DNA of 16,748 bases from Pseudomonadota bacterium (GCA_023433515.1 JAEZCN010000155.1:1-16748); one strand, 5' to 3'; shown: positions 1 through 7,538, counted from the stretch's first letter. Notes: generated by a model not told the origin, from the sequence alone. A program made the numbers and translations.

Positions 1-749
1 ACACCATCGCGACCCGGGTCCTTCGAGAACGTCTCGCGCGGTGTCCACGCCCCCATCGCGAGCACCGTCGCGAGATTCGCGTCGCGGTGGTTCCAGAGAA
101 TGCGGCCCGACGCGGGGATCGTGCGCACGAGGTGATGGAACTGCTTCTGGATGGCGCCGAGGTTTTCGTAGATGTCGGCGTGATCGAACTCGAGATTGTT
201 GAGGATCGCGGTGCGCGGGCGGTAGTGAACGAACTTCGCGCGTTTGTCGAAGAACGCGGTGTCGTACTCGTCCGCCTCGATGACGAAATACTTCCGGCCG
301 CCGAGCCGCGCGCTCACCGGGAAATTGCCGGGAACGCCGCCGATCAGGAATCCCGGCGCGAGCCCCGCATGTTCGAGGATCCACGCGAGCATGCTCGAAG
401 TCGTGGTCTTGCCGTGCGTGCCCGCCACCGCGAGCACGTGCTGGTCACGCAGCACTTCGCGCGCCAGCCATTCGGGACCCGACGTATACGGGATCCCGCT
501 GTCGAGCAGCGCCTCGATCACCGGCACGCCGCGCGTCATCACGTTGCCGACGACGACGACGTCGGGACGCGGCGTGAGCTGCGCCGCCTCGAAGCCGCTC
601 GTGAGTTCGATGCCGAGCGCCTCGAGCTGCGTGCTCATGGGTGGATAGACGTTCTTGTCGGACCCCGTGACGCGATGGCCCGCGGCCTTGGCGATTGCGG
701 CGATGCCGCCCATGAAGGTGCCGCAGATGCCGAGAATGTGAACGTGCAT
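1..749 (-). CDS. mpl: UDP-N-acetylmuramate:L-Ala-gamma-D-Glu-meso-DAP ligase Mpl, N-terminal part (cut by window edge)
   Basis: Mpl reattaches the recycled murein tripeptide to UDP-MurNAc with ATP in the cytoplasm, which feeds peptidoglycan recycling. The first 249 codons are in the window, reading leftward from ATG at 749; the C-terminal half lies beyond position 1. The start MHVHILGICGTFMGGIA is the family's N-terminal Rossmann nucleotide-binding loop. A Mur-ligase P-loop, AGTHGKTTT, follows about residue 110. Further on are EADEYDTAFFDKR and LNNLEFDHADIY, both typical of the central ATPase domain; the absence of a MurC-style start and the EADEYD segment favour Mpl over MurC. An AGGGA Shine-Dalgarno-like stretch lies about six bases upstream. 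The start is only seven bases after the stop of the membrane-protein gene at 757-1308, so the two are probably co-transcribed. No frame break is seen. Confidence 0.95.
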   Translation of the reverse strand, partial: MHVHILGICGTFMGGIAAIAKAAGHRVTGSDKNVYPPMSTQLEALGIELTSGFEAAQLTPRPDVVVVGNVMTRGVPVIEALLDSGIPYTSGPEWLAREVLRDQHVLAVAGTHGKTTTSSMLAWILEHAGLAPGFLIGGVPGNFPVSARLGGRKYFVIEADEYDTAFFDKRAKFVHYRPRTAILNNLEFDHADIYENLGAIQKQFHHLVRTIPASGRILWNHRDANLATVLAMGAWTPRETFSKDPGRDG

Positions 750-756
750 GAAGTCC

Positions 757-1308
757 CTAGGTGGCTCGTGGAGATGCGCCGAACAGCAGCACGAGGGCCA
801 GGAAGCTCGCGAGCTGCAGCGCGATGTAGAACGCGATCGCCAGGACGTAAGGCCATTCGAACGCCGCGCGGATGATGCGCACCTGCACGATCACCATCCA
901 CACCCACGCCAGGGTGAACAGGATGCTGAGCGCGAATGGCGGAGGCGTCTCGGGATCCGGGTTCGCCGCGTACGGCGCGAGCGCGCCGACCATCGGAAAA
1001 AGCGCCACGAGAAACAGCGCGCCCATCCCGAAATAGGCGGTGATGGTCTGGGTGAAGCGCTCGCGCTTCTGCACGAGCCGCAGCGCGAAATGGAAACACG
1101 CGAGAGTCACGATCGTCGTGACGATGAGTTGCAGCGGCCATGCGCGCGACGCGTTCGGCACGACGGAGACCACGAGCCCCGACGCGGCCCCGTTCAACCC
1201 GATCGCGCACGCCATCAGCGCGGTCGAGGCCGGCAGGCTCTCGGGCCCGCGCCGCAACAGCGCGATGTCGAGGATGACGCTGAACAATGCGCGCAGATTC
1301 CCAAGCAT
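757..1308 (-). CDS. Five-helix inner-membrane protein of unknown function, upstream of mpl
   Basis: This encodes 183 residues with about five hydrophobic segments, near residues 29-50, 58-78, 88-112, 124-146 and 153-177. The layout resembles YIP1-like or small uncharacterised inner-membrane proteins, but I do not recognise a diagnostic motif, so the function is unassigned. ATG at 1308 was chosen because it begins a plausible N terminus (MLGNLRALFSVILDIALLRR). The frame stays open further upstream, but that extension is Arg/Ser-rich, membrane-unlike and would run into the divergent RNase D gene. The Shine-Dalgarno sequence is weak. It ends seven bases before mpl, so it is likely the first gene of an operon with mpl. 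Envelope association is inferred from the hydrophobicity and this context. Confidence 0.8.
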   Translation of the reverse strand: MLGNLRALFSVILDIALLRRGPESLPASTALMACAIGLNGAASGLVVSVVPNASRAWPLQLIVTTIVTLACFHFALRLVQKRERFTQTITAYFGMGALFLVALFPMVGALAPYAANPDPETPPPFALSILFTLAWVWMVIVQVRIIRAAFEWPYVLAIAFYIALQLASFLALVLLFGASPRAT

Positions 1309-1352
1309 AATGCGGCGGGAATTGTACACGTGACCGGAGTTTCCAGACCTTG

Positions 1353-2426
1353 ATGATCGATACCGCCGATGCGCTCGCCGCGTTTTCCGACAAGGCCCTG
1401 CGCGCATCCACGCTTGCACTCGATACGGAATTCATGCGCGAGAAAACCTACCGCGCCGAGCTGTGCCTGCTGCAGATCGCACGGAATGGCGAGGCGGTGT
1501 GCATCGACCCCATCGCGCTGCGGGATCTCTCCTCTCTCGTCCCGGCGCTGAGCGCGCCGGGCATCGTCAAGATCATGCATGCGGCGCGGCAGGACCTCGA
1601 GGTGCTGCTGCCGGCCGTGGGCCTCGTGCGGCCGGTGTTCGATACGCAGATCGCGGCCGCGCTCGCCGGCCATCCCGCGCAGATCGGTTATGCCGAACTC
1701 GCCCGGCGGCTGCTGGGCGTGGAATTGTCCAAGGCCCACACGCGCACCGACTGGTCGCGCCGCCCCTTGTCTCCCGAGCAGCAGGAATACGCGCTCGACG
1801 ACGTGCGGCATCTCGGCGCGCTGCGGGACAGCTTGTTAGAGACGCTCGCCGCCAAGGACCGTGTCGACTGGCTCGAGGAGGAACTCTCGGCGCTCGGCAA
1901 CGAGGACGTGCTGCGCGTCGACCCGAACGATGCCTGGAAGAAGGTCAAGGGACTGCCGACGCTCGATCCCGCGCGGCAGCAACTCGTGCAATCGCTCGCG
2001 GCCTGGCGCGAGCGGCGCGCCGACGAGCGCAATCGCCCGCGGGGCTGGATCCTCGACGACGGCGTGCTGCGCGAGATCGTGCTGCGCCTGCCGCGCTCGA
2101 TGGAGGACCTCGCGGCACTGCCCGAGATGCCGGAATCCGTGGTCCGCAAGTGCGGCGAGGATCTGCTGCGGATCGTGCGCGACAGCGGGATCTCCGATCC
2201 ACCGCCCCCGTTGCCGAAGCGCGAACGTCCCGACGCGGCGCAGGTCGCGCTGGTCAAGCGCCTGGCCGACGTCGTCGCGGAGATCGCGAATCAGCTCGAG
2301 ATCAGCGCGGAAGTGCTCGCGACGCGCCGCGAGCTCGAGAAGCTCGCGTCCGGCCGGCGCGACGTGTCGCTGCTGCGCGGCTGGCGCCAGCAGGTGGCGG
2401 GTGAAAGGTTGTTAGCCGCGCTCTGA
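1353..2426 (+). CDS. rnd: Ribonuclease D
   Basis: RNase D is a 3'-to-5' exoribonuclease that trims tRNA precursors and other structured RNAs. The 357-residue product has the DEDDy exonuclease domain: LALDTEF (D24, E26), HAARQDLE (D81) and EYALDDVRHL (Y146, D150). A connecting segment and an HRDC nucleic-acid-binding domain follow at about residues 205-285 (LVQSLAAWRERRADERNRPR onward). The length is close to the E. coli enzyme (about 375). Two starts are possible: ATG at 1353, and an adjoining TTG at 1350. The GGAG at 1336-1339 is 13 and 10 bases away respectively, so TTG is not excluded. The gene is divergent from the membrane-protein/mpl unit across 44 bases and converges on adk with only ten bases between stops. 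Confidence 0.95.
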   Translation: MIDTADALAAFSDKALRASTLALDTEFMREKTYRAELCLLQIARNGEAVCIDPIALRDLSSLVPALSAPGIVKIMHAARQDLEVLLPAVGLVRPVFDTQIAAALAGHPAQIGYAELARRLLGVELSKAHTRTDWSRRPLSPEQQEYALDDVRHLGALRDSLLETLAAKDRVDWLEEELSALGNEDVLRVDPNDAWKKVKGLPTLDPARQQLVQSLAAWRERRADERNRPRGWILDDGVLREIVLRLPRSMEDLAALPEMPESVVRKCGEDLLRIVRDSGISDPPPPLPKRERPDAAQVALVKRLADVVAEIANQLEISAEVLATRRELEKLASGRRDVSLLRGWRQQVAGERLLAAL

Positions 2427-2439
2427 GCGCGCGCGGCTA
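2413..2439. terminator. Bidirectional hairpin spanning the rnd and adk stop codons
   Basis: TAGCCGCGC (2413-2421) is perfectly complementary to GCGCGGCTA (2431-2439), giving a nine-base-pair stem with a nine-base loop. The rnd stop (2424-2426) lies in the loop and the adk stop (2437-2439) at the base of the stem. No clear T tract follows on either strand, so it may protect the 3' ends of both mRNAs or stop transcription only weakly. Confidence 0.5.
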
Positions 2440-3384
2440 TCTACGCGAGCGACGGCGCGCGGTCTTGACGCGCGCCGACTTCGCGGCCGCCTTGCGCTTC
2501 GCCGTGACGCGAACCTTGCGCGCCTTCGCGCGCACGGCCGTCCGGGTCTTCGCCTTGGCGCGGCGTGCACGCGCGATCCGCGACGGGCGTGGATTCGCCT
2601 TCTTGAGCCGCACGACCTTGCGCGCGCGCTTCTTCGCCTTGACCGTGGCGCGCTTCGCCGCGACGCGCGAGACCTTGGCCTTGCCCGACTTGGCCTTCTC
2701 TTTTTTCCGGGGCGCCGCCGCCGCGCCACCACCGGCCGCGAGCGTATCGAACATGCGCTGGGTGACCGTGTCGATGTCGCCTTCGGCGTCGATCACGCGG
2801 ATCAAGCCGGTATAGGAGTAGTAGCCCGAAACCGGCTTGCGGGTCTTTTCTTCGTATACGCGCAGTCGCTCGCGCACGGTTTCTTCCTGGTCGTCGGGGC
2901 GCTGCACCACCTGGTGAGCGGCGCTGCCCGGCACGCACTCCGGCGGAATCGACGGCGGAGCGGTGTCGACATGAAAGACCTTCTTGCACAGCTCGCAGAC
3001 GCGCCGGCCGGAAAGCCGCTTCACGAGCTGATCGGTGTTCACCTCGAACAGCAACACGACGTCGACTGGCTTGCCGAGCTCCGCGAGCAGCTTCGTCAAC
3101 CCCTCGGCCTGCGCGATCGTGCGCGGGAATCCATCGAGGATGAAACCCTTCGCCGCGTCGGGCTGGGTGAGCCGGTCGCGGATGATCTCGAGCATCGTCT
3201 CGTCGTCGACGTACGCGCCCGCCGCCATGATCTCCTTGGCGCGCAATCCCAGCGGCGTTCCGTCCGCGAGATGCTTGCGCAGGATGTCGCCGGTGGACAC
3301 GTGCGGAATATGGAAATGGTTTACCAGACGCTGGGCCTGGGTGCCCTTGCCCGACCCGGGCGCGCCCATGAGTACGATGCGCAT
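2437..3384 (-). CDS. adk: Adenylate kinase with a histone-H1-like Lys/Arg/Ala C-terminal tail
   Basis: The enzyme interconverts ATP + AMP and 2 ADP in the cytoplasm. Residues 1-215 are a normal long-form adenylate kinase: P-loop GAPGSGKGTQ (7-16), STGDILR AMP site (30-36), LDGFPRT (83-89), a LID with RRVCELC, and PDDQEETVRERL (163-174). The LID has C130, C133 and C150 as in zinc-type enzymes, but the usual fourth ligand position is G153, so zinc binding is uncertain. Residues about 217-315 are extra: a Gly/Ala hinge, then about 90 residues with 43 Lys/Arg and one acidic residue. Typical length is about 215 residues, while this protein is 315. ATG at 3384 is chosen because the family starts MRIVLMGAPG; the frame is open to 3483 but that extension crosses the promoter region. 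The tail is in frame with no sign of a frameshift. It is divergent from pfp. Confidence 0.95.
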   Translation of the reverse strand: MRIVLMGAPGSGKGTQAQRLVNHFHIPHVSTGDILRKHLADGTPLGLRAKEIMAAGAYVDDETMLEIIRDRLTQPDAAKGFILDGFPRTIAQAEGLTKLLAELGKPVDVVLLFEVNTDQLVKRLSGRRVCELCKKVFHVDTAPPSIPPECVPGSAAHQVVQRPDDQEETVRERLRVYEEKTRKPVSGYYSYTGLIRVIDAEGDIDTVTQRMFDTLAAGGGAAAAPRKKEKAKSGKAKVSRVAAKRATVKAKKRARKVVRLKKANPRPSRIARARRAKAKTRTAVRAKARKVRVTAKRKAAAKSARVKTARRRSRR

Positions 3385-3494
3385 GTTAGATTCTTGACCT
3401 TGAAACCTGCCCCCTCGAAGGGGCGTCACAGTACCCAAACCACCCCCGTTCGGCAAACGCCAGCGGACATTTTCACGAGACAACGGAAGACCAC
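3385..3494. promoter_or_regulatory. Divergent intergenic region between adk and pfp
   Basis: These 110 bases must hold the promoters of both adk (leftward) and pfp (rightward). A short inverted repeat, CCCCT-CGA-AGGGG, lies at 3411-3423. GGAAG at 3485-3489 is the pfp ribosome-binding site, five bases before its ATG. No convincing -35/-10 pair was identified by eye on either strand. Confidence 0.5.
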
Positions 3495-4781
3495 ATGAGC
3501 AAGCGCCCCACCGCCAAGAAATCCAGGCCCATGAACGCGTTTTATGCTCAATCGGGTGGCGTCTCGGCGGTCATCAATGCGTCCGCCGCGGGCGTCATCG
3601 AAGCGGCGATGAAGTCGAAGAAGATCGGCAAGGTCTACGCGGGACGGCACGGCATCGTCGGCGCGTTGACCGAAGATCTCATTGACGTGAGCCGCGAGTC
3701 GCTCGCGACGATCAAGGGCCTGCGCCACACGCCGGCCGGCGCGTTCGGCAGCGCCCGCTACAAATTGAAGAGCCTCGAGCAGGATCGCGCGAAGTACGAG
3801 CGGCTCATCGAGGTCTTCAAGGCGCACGACATCGGTTACTTTTTCTACAACGGCGGCAACGATTCGATGGACACGGCGAACAAGGTGTCCCAGATCGGCG
3901 ATCAGCTCGGGCACCGCGTGATCTGTGTCGGCGTGCCGAAGACCGTCGACAACGACCTGCCGCACACCGACTGCACGCCCGGCTTCGGCTCGGTCGCGAA
4001 GTACATCGCGGTTTCGACGCGCGAAGCCGCGCTCGACGTCGCCTCGATGGCGAAGACCTCGACCAAGGTGTTCGTCATGGAAGTGATGGGTCGCCACGCC
4101 GGCTGGATCGTCTCGGCCGCCGGGCTCGCGGGCAAGGGCCCGGACGAGGCGCCGCACATCATCCTGTTCCCCGAAATCGCCTTCGACAAGGAGAAATTCC
4201 TCGCGAAGGTGAAGGATGTAGTTAGCCGGGTGGGTTACTGCGTGGTCGTCGTGTCCGAAGGCGTGCACGACGCCGACGGCAAGTTCCTCGCGGACGCCGG
4301 CACCAAGGATGCCTTCGGCCATACGCAACTCGGCGGCGTCGCGCCGGTCGTCGCGAACATCGTCCGCGAGGCGCATGGCTACAAGTACCACTGGGCGGTG
4401 CCCGACTACCTGCAGCGCGCCTCGCGCCACATCGCCTCGAAGGTGGACGTGCAGCAGGCCTATGCGATGGGCAAGGCCGCGGTCGAGCTCGCGACGAGCG
4501 GCCACGACGCCGTCATGCCGACCATCATCCGCAAGAAGTCGAAGCCCTATAAATGGGTGGTTGGCAGCGTGCCGCTGTCCGAGGTCGCGAACGTCGAGAA
4601 GAAGTTGCCGCGCGACTACATCACCGAGGACGGCTTCGGCATCACCGAGAAGTGCCGCGCCTATCTGCAGCCATTGATCGAGGGCGAGGATTACCCGCCG
4701 TACAAGGACGGACTGCCGGCGTACGTGAAGATCAAGGGCGTCGCGGTGAAGAAGAAATTGAACACCGAGTTCAAACCGTAA
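3495..4781 (+). CDS. pfp: Pyrophosphate-dependent 6-phosphofructokinase
   Basis: This 428-residue enzyme phosphorylates fructose 6-phosphate using PPi rather than ATP, reversibly, in glycolysis/gluconeogenesis. The PFK fold motifs are in order: YAQSGGVSAVINASAAG (17-33, phosphate loop), FYNGGNDSMDTA (117-128), PKTVDNDLPHTD (148-159, catalytic Asp region), MGRHAGW (198-204) and YLQRASRH (305-312). Two features favour PPi over ATP: Asp at the second position of the GGND pair, where ATP enzymes have Gly, and Lys in PKTVDND. The first residue of that pair is Asn rather than Asp. A GGAAG ribosome-binding site supports the ATG at 3495. In several methanotrophs a related pfp gene is next to, or co-transcribed with, the proton-pumping pyrophosphatase; here hppA is downstream on the same strand, separated by one lipoprotein gene. 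Substrate choice is strongly suggested but not proven by sequence. Confidence 0.93.
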   Translation: MSKRPTAKKSRPMNAFYAQSGGVSAVINASAAGVIEAAMKSKKIGKVYAGRHGIVGALTEDLIDVSRESLATIKGLRHTPAGAFGSARYKLKSLEQDRAKYERLIEVFKAHDIGYFFYNGGNDSMDTANKVSQIGDQLGHRVICVGVPKTVDNDLPHTDCTPGFGSVAKYIAVSTREAALDVASMAKTSTKVFVMEVMGRHAGWIVSAAGLAGKGPDEAPHIILFPEIAFDKEKFLAKVKDVVSRVGYCVVVVSEGVHDADGKFLADAGTKDAFGHTQLGGVAPVVANIVREAHGYKYHWAVPDYLQRASRHIASKVDVQQAYAMGKAAVELATSGHDAVMPTIIRKKSKPYKWVVGSVPLSEVANVEKKLPRDYITEDGFGITEKCRAYLQPLIEGEDYPPYKDGLPAYVKIKGVAVKKKLNTEFKP

Positions 4782-4797
4782 GAGCGACGTAGCCTCG

Positions 4798-4826
4798 AGC
4801 GTGCCGGCTTCACGGCCGGTCACGCT
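4798..4826 (+). terminator. Hairpin downstream of pfp
   Basis: AGCGTG plus CCGGC (4798-4808) pairs with GCCGG plus CACGCT (4815-4826), forming eleven base pairs interrupted by a single bulged T at 4820, with a six-base loop. It starts 17 bases after the pfp stop. There is no T tract, so it is either a weak or Rho-assisted terminator or a 3'-end stabiliser. Its right arm overlaps the direct repeat TCACGCTGTCA. Confidence 0.5.
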
Positions 4827-4830
4827 GTCA
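4820..4830 (+). repeat. Direct repeat TCACGCTGTCA, left copy
   Basis: This eleven-base sequence is identical to 7451-7461. The two copies bracket the lipoprotein gene, one in each flanking spacer. Confidence 0.5.
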
Positions 4831-4888
4831 CTCCATCGCGCGCCGCGGCAGATGCTTGGCCATCAAGTCCGAACGGCTCGAGGCTCCT

Positions 4889-7378
4889 TTGAACTCATTG
4901 CGCTGCGTATCGGTGGCGATATTCGCCCTCATCTTGTCATCTTGCGGCGGCGGTGGTGACAGTGGGAGCGGTGGTGCCGGCGGCAGTACGCAGACTGCCC
5001 CATCGGGTCTCAGCTATCCGGTCCCGCCTGCATTCACCGTCGGCACGGCGATTACGCCGCTCGCGCCGAGCGTGACCGGCACACCGACGAGCTACTCGGT
5101 TTCGCCCGCTCTGCCCACCGGACTTTCAATCAGCGCGACGACGGGCATCATCTCCGGCACTCCGACAACGCCGCGTGCAGCAACCGATTACACGATTACG
5201 GCAGGCAATGCCGGTGGCGGTACCACCGCCATCGTGCAAATCACGGTCAACGATCTCGCGCCCGTGATCCAGTATCCACGCGCGAGCTACAGTTTCTCGT
5301 TGAACCATCCGGTCTCGGGGGTGACGCCTTCTTCCGGCGCGAGCGCGGCTTCGAACTGGTCGATCGATCCGGCATTACCCCCGGGTCTCGCGCTCGACGC
5401 AGTGACCGGCGCAATCACCGGTACGCCGACCGAGCTGAGCGCTTCCGCCACCTACATCGTCACGGCGACGAGCAGCGGCGGCACCGACATTTTCGAACTC
5501 GCCATCGGCGTGCTGAGCGACGCCGTGATCGACCTGGGCCACACGAACGAAATCACGAATCTCGACCATTCAGGCTCCCGAATACTGAGCGTCGACAAGC
5601 TCGGGCAGGTCGTGCTGTGGAACTCGGAGAACGGCAGCGTGATCTTGAGATTGACCACCGGCTGCGAATACGCCTGTCAGCGCGACGCACCCGTGGCGTA
5701 CATGGCTGGAACCACGGTCGCCGCGCGCTCCCTCACCGCGCTCGATTTCCATGACGCCGCCGATGGCGCCTCCGTCGCGCACGTCGACGCGCCCATCGCG
5801 GAATTTCCGCGCTTCAGGTTCGCCGCGGACGGAAGTTACGCGGTGCTGCAGGGCACCGCGCAACTCCTCGTCGTCAGCAGCACCGGAAGCACACTGCTCT
5901 CGCGTCCCGGCGACGTCAGCAATTCGCTCGTGTTCGCCGCGCCGGGCGAGGTGCGCGTCGCGCGCGCGACGGCGACCGGTGGTTACACGATCGAGACGAT
6001 CTCGCTATCCGACGGAACGAGCAGCACGACGCCGGTGTTCACGGGCTCGTCGGGCAGATGGTCCGATGACGGCGAGCACTTCATCGTGACCACTCCGTCA
6101 GGCACCAGTGTCTATTCGCAATCCGGCGCGCTGCTCGGCGGCGCCAACGATGTGAGCGACACGACTTACGGAAGTCATGGCACATGGCTGTGGAGAGTGT
6201 CCCTCTTCGAGGATGAGCTCCAGGTCTATGAGATCGGCGGTTCAGGCTTTCCGGTCGCCACTTACCAGATCGAACGATTGAGTGACGTGGTGCAGTCCGG
6301 GAACATCGTCGCTTTCGTGGCGCCGACCGGTAACGGGCGTTCGATCAGCACGCTGGATCTGTCCGGGACTTCGCTCTCGAAGTCCGACTACACCATGCCG
6401 GTGACCAGGTTGACCGCGCTCGTCGCGCTCTCGGATTCCCGCTGGACATTCGGCACCTTTGACGGTGTCGTCATGGACGCCCCGAATTCCAGTCCGGGTA
6501 TCCTGTACTCGTACGGCCGCGTTCACGCCATGACTGCCGACGAATCGCGCATGGCGGTTGCCACCGCCGGCGGCCCCATCCTGGTGTTCGAGACCGCGAC
6601 GCGTGAACTGGAAAGGACGATCGACTTCCGCAGCTACCGGCTACACCTATCTAGCGACGGAACCCGCCTCGCGGCCGTGTCCGCCTTGGAGAACGACGCA
6701 CTGCGCGTCTTTTCGATGCCGTCGGGCGCCGTCATCGCCGCATGGCCAGCCCCGACCGCCCCGCAAGTGCTCGCCGGTTTCGACTTCACCGAAGACGCCC
6801 GCCTCGCGTTGGTGTCCACCCGCGAGGGCACCGGAAACTCGGCAACCTATGATCACCGGCTGTTGCACATCGATTCCAGCGCGATCGTCGAAGAACCGCT
6901 GGTAAACATCGGCGAGCCTCTCGTGCGGCTTTCACCCTCGGGCAGCAGGATCGCGGCGAACAACGTCGTCGCGCCTTACAGCAGCCCCGGAGTGCCCAGC
7001 ACGACGCGCATTTATACCAACGGCATTTACACCGTTTCGGTCGACGGCTGGAGCGCGGGCTGGATCGACGAGTCGCGACTGCTGGTGAATCGCCACGAAT
7101 ACGGAACAGGCGCCCCGATCTACCGGGATGCGCTCCTGGTCGACTCCGCTGGCCAGCAGCTCGCGACGCTCGCTATCGCCGAGCAAGTGCGCATCCAGCC
7201 CCTGGGCGGCGATCTTTTCTACTCGGACCAGTTCAATAACCGGATCCTCAATGCAGCCACCGGCGAGATCGTCTGGTCGAGTCCGAATTCGCGGATCGAC
7301 CTGTCGCTCAGCGGCGCCGCCAACAGCGACACCGTATTTTTCACGCTGGGGCCGGTCATAAGGGCCGAGCCTCGTTAA
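4889..7378 (+). CDS. Large lipoprotein with two putative Ig-like (He_PIG) domains and a beta-propeller-like region
   Basis: The product (829 residues from this start) has a hydrophobic signal ending in the lipobox LILSSC, so it should be lipid-anchored at the cell envelope. A Gly/Ser linker follows. Two repeats then resemble putative-Ig He_PIG domains: each has a PALPxGLxxxxxxGxIxGTPT core, near residues 70-100 and 155-185. The remaining roughly 600 residues have repeated short strand motifs such as GHTNEITNLDHSGSRILSVD and FRFAADGSYAVL, resembling WD40/quinoprotein-like propeller blades; this fold is inferred. TTG at 4889 is favoured because GAGG lies five bases upstream and it gives an 18-residue signal peptide. 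TTG at 4856 would add eleven residues, without a clear ribosome-binding site. The gene interrupts the pfp-hppA pair, uses AT-ending codons somewhat more freely than its neighbours by eye, and is flanked by direct repeats. Function is unknown; a surface or periplasmic binding role is possible. Confidence 0.85.
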   Translation: MNSLRCVSVAIFALILSSCGGGGDSGSGGAGGSTQTAPSGLSYPVPPAFTVGTAITPLAPSVTGTPTSYSVSPALPTGLSISATTGIISGTPTTPRAATDYTITAGNAGGGTTAIVQITVNDLAPVIQYPRASYSFSLNHPVSGVTPSSGASAASNWSIDPALPPGLALDAVTGAITGTPTELSASATYIVTATSSGGTDIFELAIGVLSDAVIDLGHTNEITNLDHSGSRILSVDKLGQVVLWNSENGSVILRLTTGCEYACQRDAPVAYMAGTTVAARSLTALDFHDAADGASVAHVDAPIAEFPRFRFAADGSYAVLQGTAQLLVVSSTGSTLLSRPGDVSNSLVFAAPGEVRVARATATGGYTIETISLSDGTSSTTPVFTGSSGRWSDDGEHFIVTTPSGTSVYSQSGALLGGANDVSDTTYGSHGTWLWRVSLFEDELQVYEIGGSGFPVATYQIERLSDVVQSGNIVAFVAPTGNGRSISTLDLSGTSLSKSDYTMPVTRLTALVALSDSRWTFGTFDGVVMDAPNSSPGILYSYGRVHAMTADESRMAVATAGGPILVFETATRELERTIDFRSYRLHLSSDGTRLAAVSALENDALRVFSMPSGAVIAAWPAPTAPQVLAGFDFTEDARLALVSTREGTGNSATYDHRLLHIDSSAIVEEPLVNIGEPLVRLSPSGSRIAANNVVAPYSSPGVPSTTRIYTNGIYTVSVDGWSAGWIDESRLLVNRHEYGTGAPIYRDALLVDSAGQQLATLAIAEQVRIQPLGGDLFYSDQFNNRILNAATGEIVWSSPNSRIDLSLSGAANSDTVFFTLGPVIRAEPR

Positions 7379-7413
7379 GAGGGCAAACCCTCAGGCCGGA
7401 CACCTGATTCCAA

Positions 7414-7434
7414 GCAACCGACGAAAAGGGTTGC
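7414..7434 (+). terminator. Weak hairpin after the lipoprotein gene
   Basis: GCAACC (7414-7419) and GGTTGC (7429-7434) form a six-base-pair stem with a nine-base loop, 35 bases after the stop. There is no T tract, so termination is only a possibility. Confidence 0.25.
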
Positions 7435-7450
7435 GACCTACGGCGCTGTC

Positions 7451-7461
7451 TCACGCTGTCA
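7451..7461 (+). repeat. Direct repeat TCACGCTGTCA, right copy
   Basis: An exact match to 4820-4830, lying 73 bases after the lipoprotein gene and before the hppA promoter candidate. Confidence 0.5.
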
Positions 7462-7475
7462 TCACCGAATTGCGG

Positions 7476-7504
7476 TTGGCCGGGCCTCTGCTCGGTGGTA
7501 TTGT
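7476..7504 (+). promoter_or_regulatory. Candidate sigma-70 promoter for hppA
   Basis: TTGGCC (7476-7481) and TATTGT (7499-7504) are separated by 17 bases, the preferred sigma-70 spacing. The matches to TTGACA and TATAAT are partial. It would give hppA a leader of about 70-75 bases that includes a stable hairpin, and would let hppA be transcribed independently of the lipoprotein gene. Confidence 0.3.
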
Positions 7505-7538
7505 CCGCGCCCTCTTATGGGCGCCGTCTCGTGCGGAC
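7503..7538 (+). other. Structured leader of hppA
   Basis: GCGCCC (7507-7512) pairs with GGGCGC (7519-7524) around the loop TCTTAT, and GTCCG (7503-7507) can pair with CGGAC (7534-7538) outside it. The structure lies in the presumed 5' untranslated region, 47-82 bases before the start codon. It matches no riboswitch class that I recognise. Confidence 0.35.

Noticed and set aside
3411..3423. CCCCT-CGA-AGGGG as a terminator or riboswitch between adk and pfp
   Set aside because: Only five pairs with a three-base loop and no supporting context; mentioned only as part of the intergenic region.
3385..3483. N-terminal extension of adenylate kinase to 3483
   Set aside because: The family starts at MRIVLMGAPG; the extension is Gly/Arg-rich and crosses the divergent promoter region.
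3426..4823. A 465-codon minus-strand open frame antisense to pfp
   Set aside because: Composition is typical of antisense shadows, and it would erase the adk-pfp promoter region. The sense gene is a complete PFK.
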